Shown: one piece after another, positions 41,152 through 41,293 of the stretch
How the letters are laid out: every line of letters begins with the position of its first letter
How positions within the stretch are numbered: the first letter of the stretch is position 1
NCBI RefSeq assembly: GCF_000485595.1
Contig: NW_014577069.1
Span: 498,873 to 540,165 of the forward strand
Direction of reading: 5' to 3'
DNA length: 41,293 bases
From: Priapulus caudatus
Taxonomy: Eukaryota; Priapulida; Priapulimorpha; Priapulimorphida; Priapulidae
Notes under the pieces: generated by a model
What the model was told of the DNA's origin: nothing
Databases searched by the model: none
What the model saw: only the letters and a program-made list of their open reading frames with translations
Program-made: the position numbers and the translations under genes

Positions 41152-41293
41152 GTGTATGTGTGTGCTGTTGTGTGTGTGTGAAACCAATGTGTGGGGGTGC
41201 TGTCGCCGTGCTGCTGTGTGCATTACACTTGTGTAGGCGTATAGCCTATGTGCATACGTGCGTCGGAGTGTACTTGTCGTGTGTGGATGTGCA

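Overview
The window reads as nuclear DNA of a non-model metazoan, most likely a cuticle-bearing marine invertebrate. It has spliced genes with GT/AG introns, a degraded L2/CR1-type LINE, a small hAT element, tRNA-Arg genes, abundant microsatellites and one 661-base assembly gap. An interstitial TTAGGG-type telomeric run argues against an insect, where TTAGG is usual. A cuticlin-like ZP protein next to a group-I-like chitin deacetylase points to an ecdysozoan. A priapulid would fit, but that is only a guess.

Layout. 1-1470: minisatellite-like and repeat-rich DNA. 1471-4390: broken LINE, followed by an inverted fragment of its 3' end (4818-4965). 5209-5450: decayed fragment related to the nearby GPCR gene. 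5900-7010: tandemly duplicated CT/GT-rich block. 7834-9960: intronless class A GPCR with a tail of about 370 residues built of 7-residue repeats. 9961-15280: noncoding, with several strong hairpins. 15348-16869: two-exon gene for a secreted, membrane-anchored ZP-domain (cuticlin-type) protein. 19219-33840, minus strand: an 11-exon chitin deacetylase-like gene (522 aa), reconstructed here exon by exon with every splice phase closing. Its introns hold tRNA-Arg(CCT) genes and relics, a hAT element with target duplications, a SINE-like insertion, minisatellites, the telomeric run, the gap and an 82-bp palindrome. 34000-41293: noncoding, with two near-identical blocks of about 0.75 kb, one interrupted by a 431-bp GC-rich insert.

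Biology. The ZP protein and the deacetylase-like protein converge tail to tail, and both belong to families that build or modify apical extracellular matrix or cuticle. The deacetylase-like protein keeps its chitin-binding (ChBD2), LDLa and CE4 architecture and the family's Cys-rich C-terminus. It has lost most CE4 metal-ligand positions (TFDD is replaced by TFEG, and the first His of H-S-x-x-H by Leu), so it looks like a structural or pseudoenzyme paralogue of the CDA2/vermiform type. The other notable gene is the GPCR with its minisatellite-encoded tail. I see no operon-like or prokaryotic defence system.
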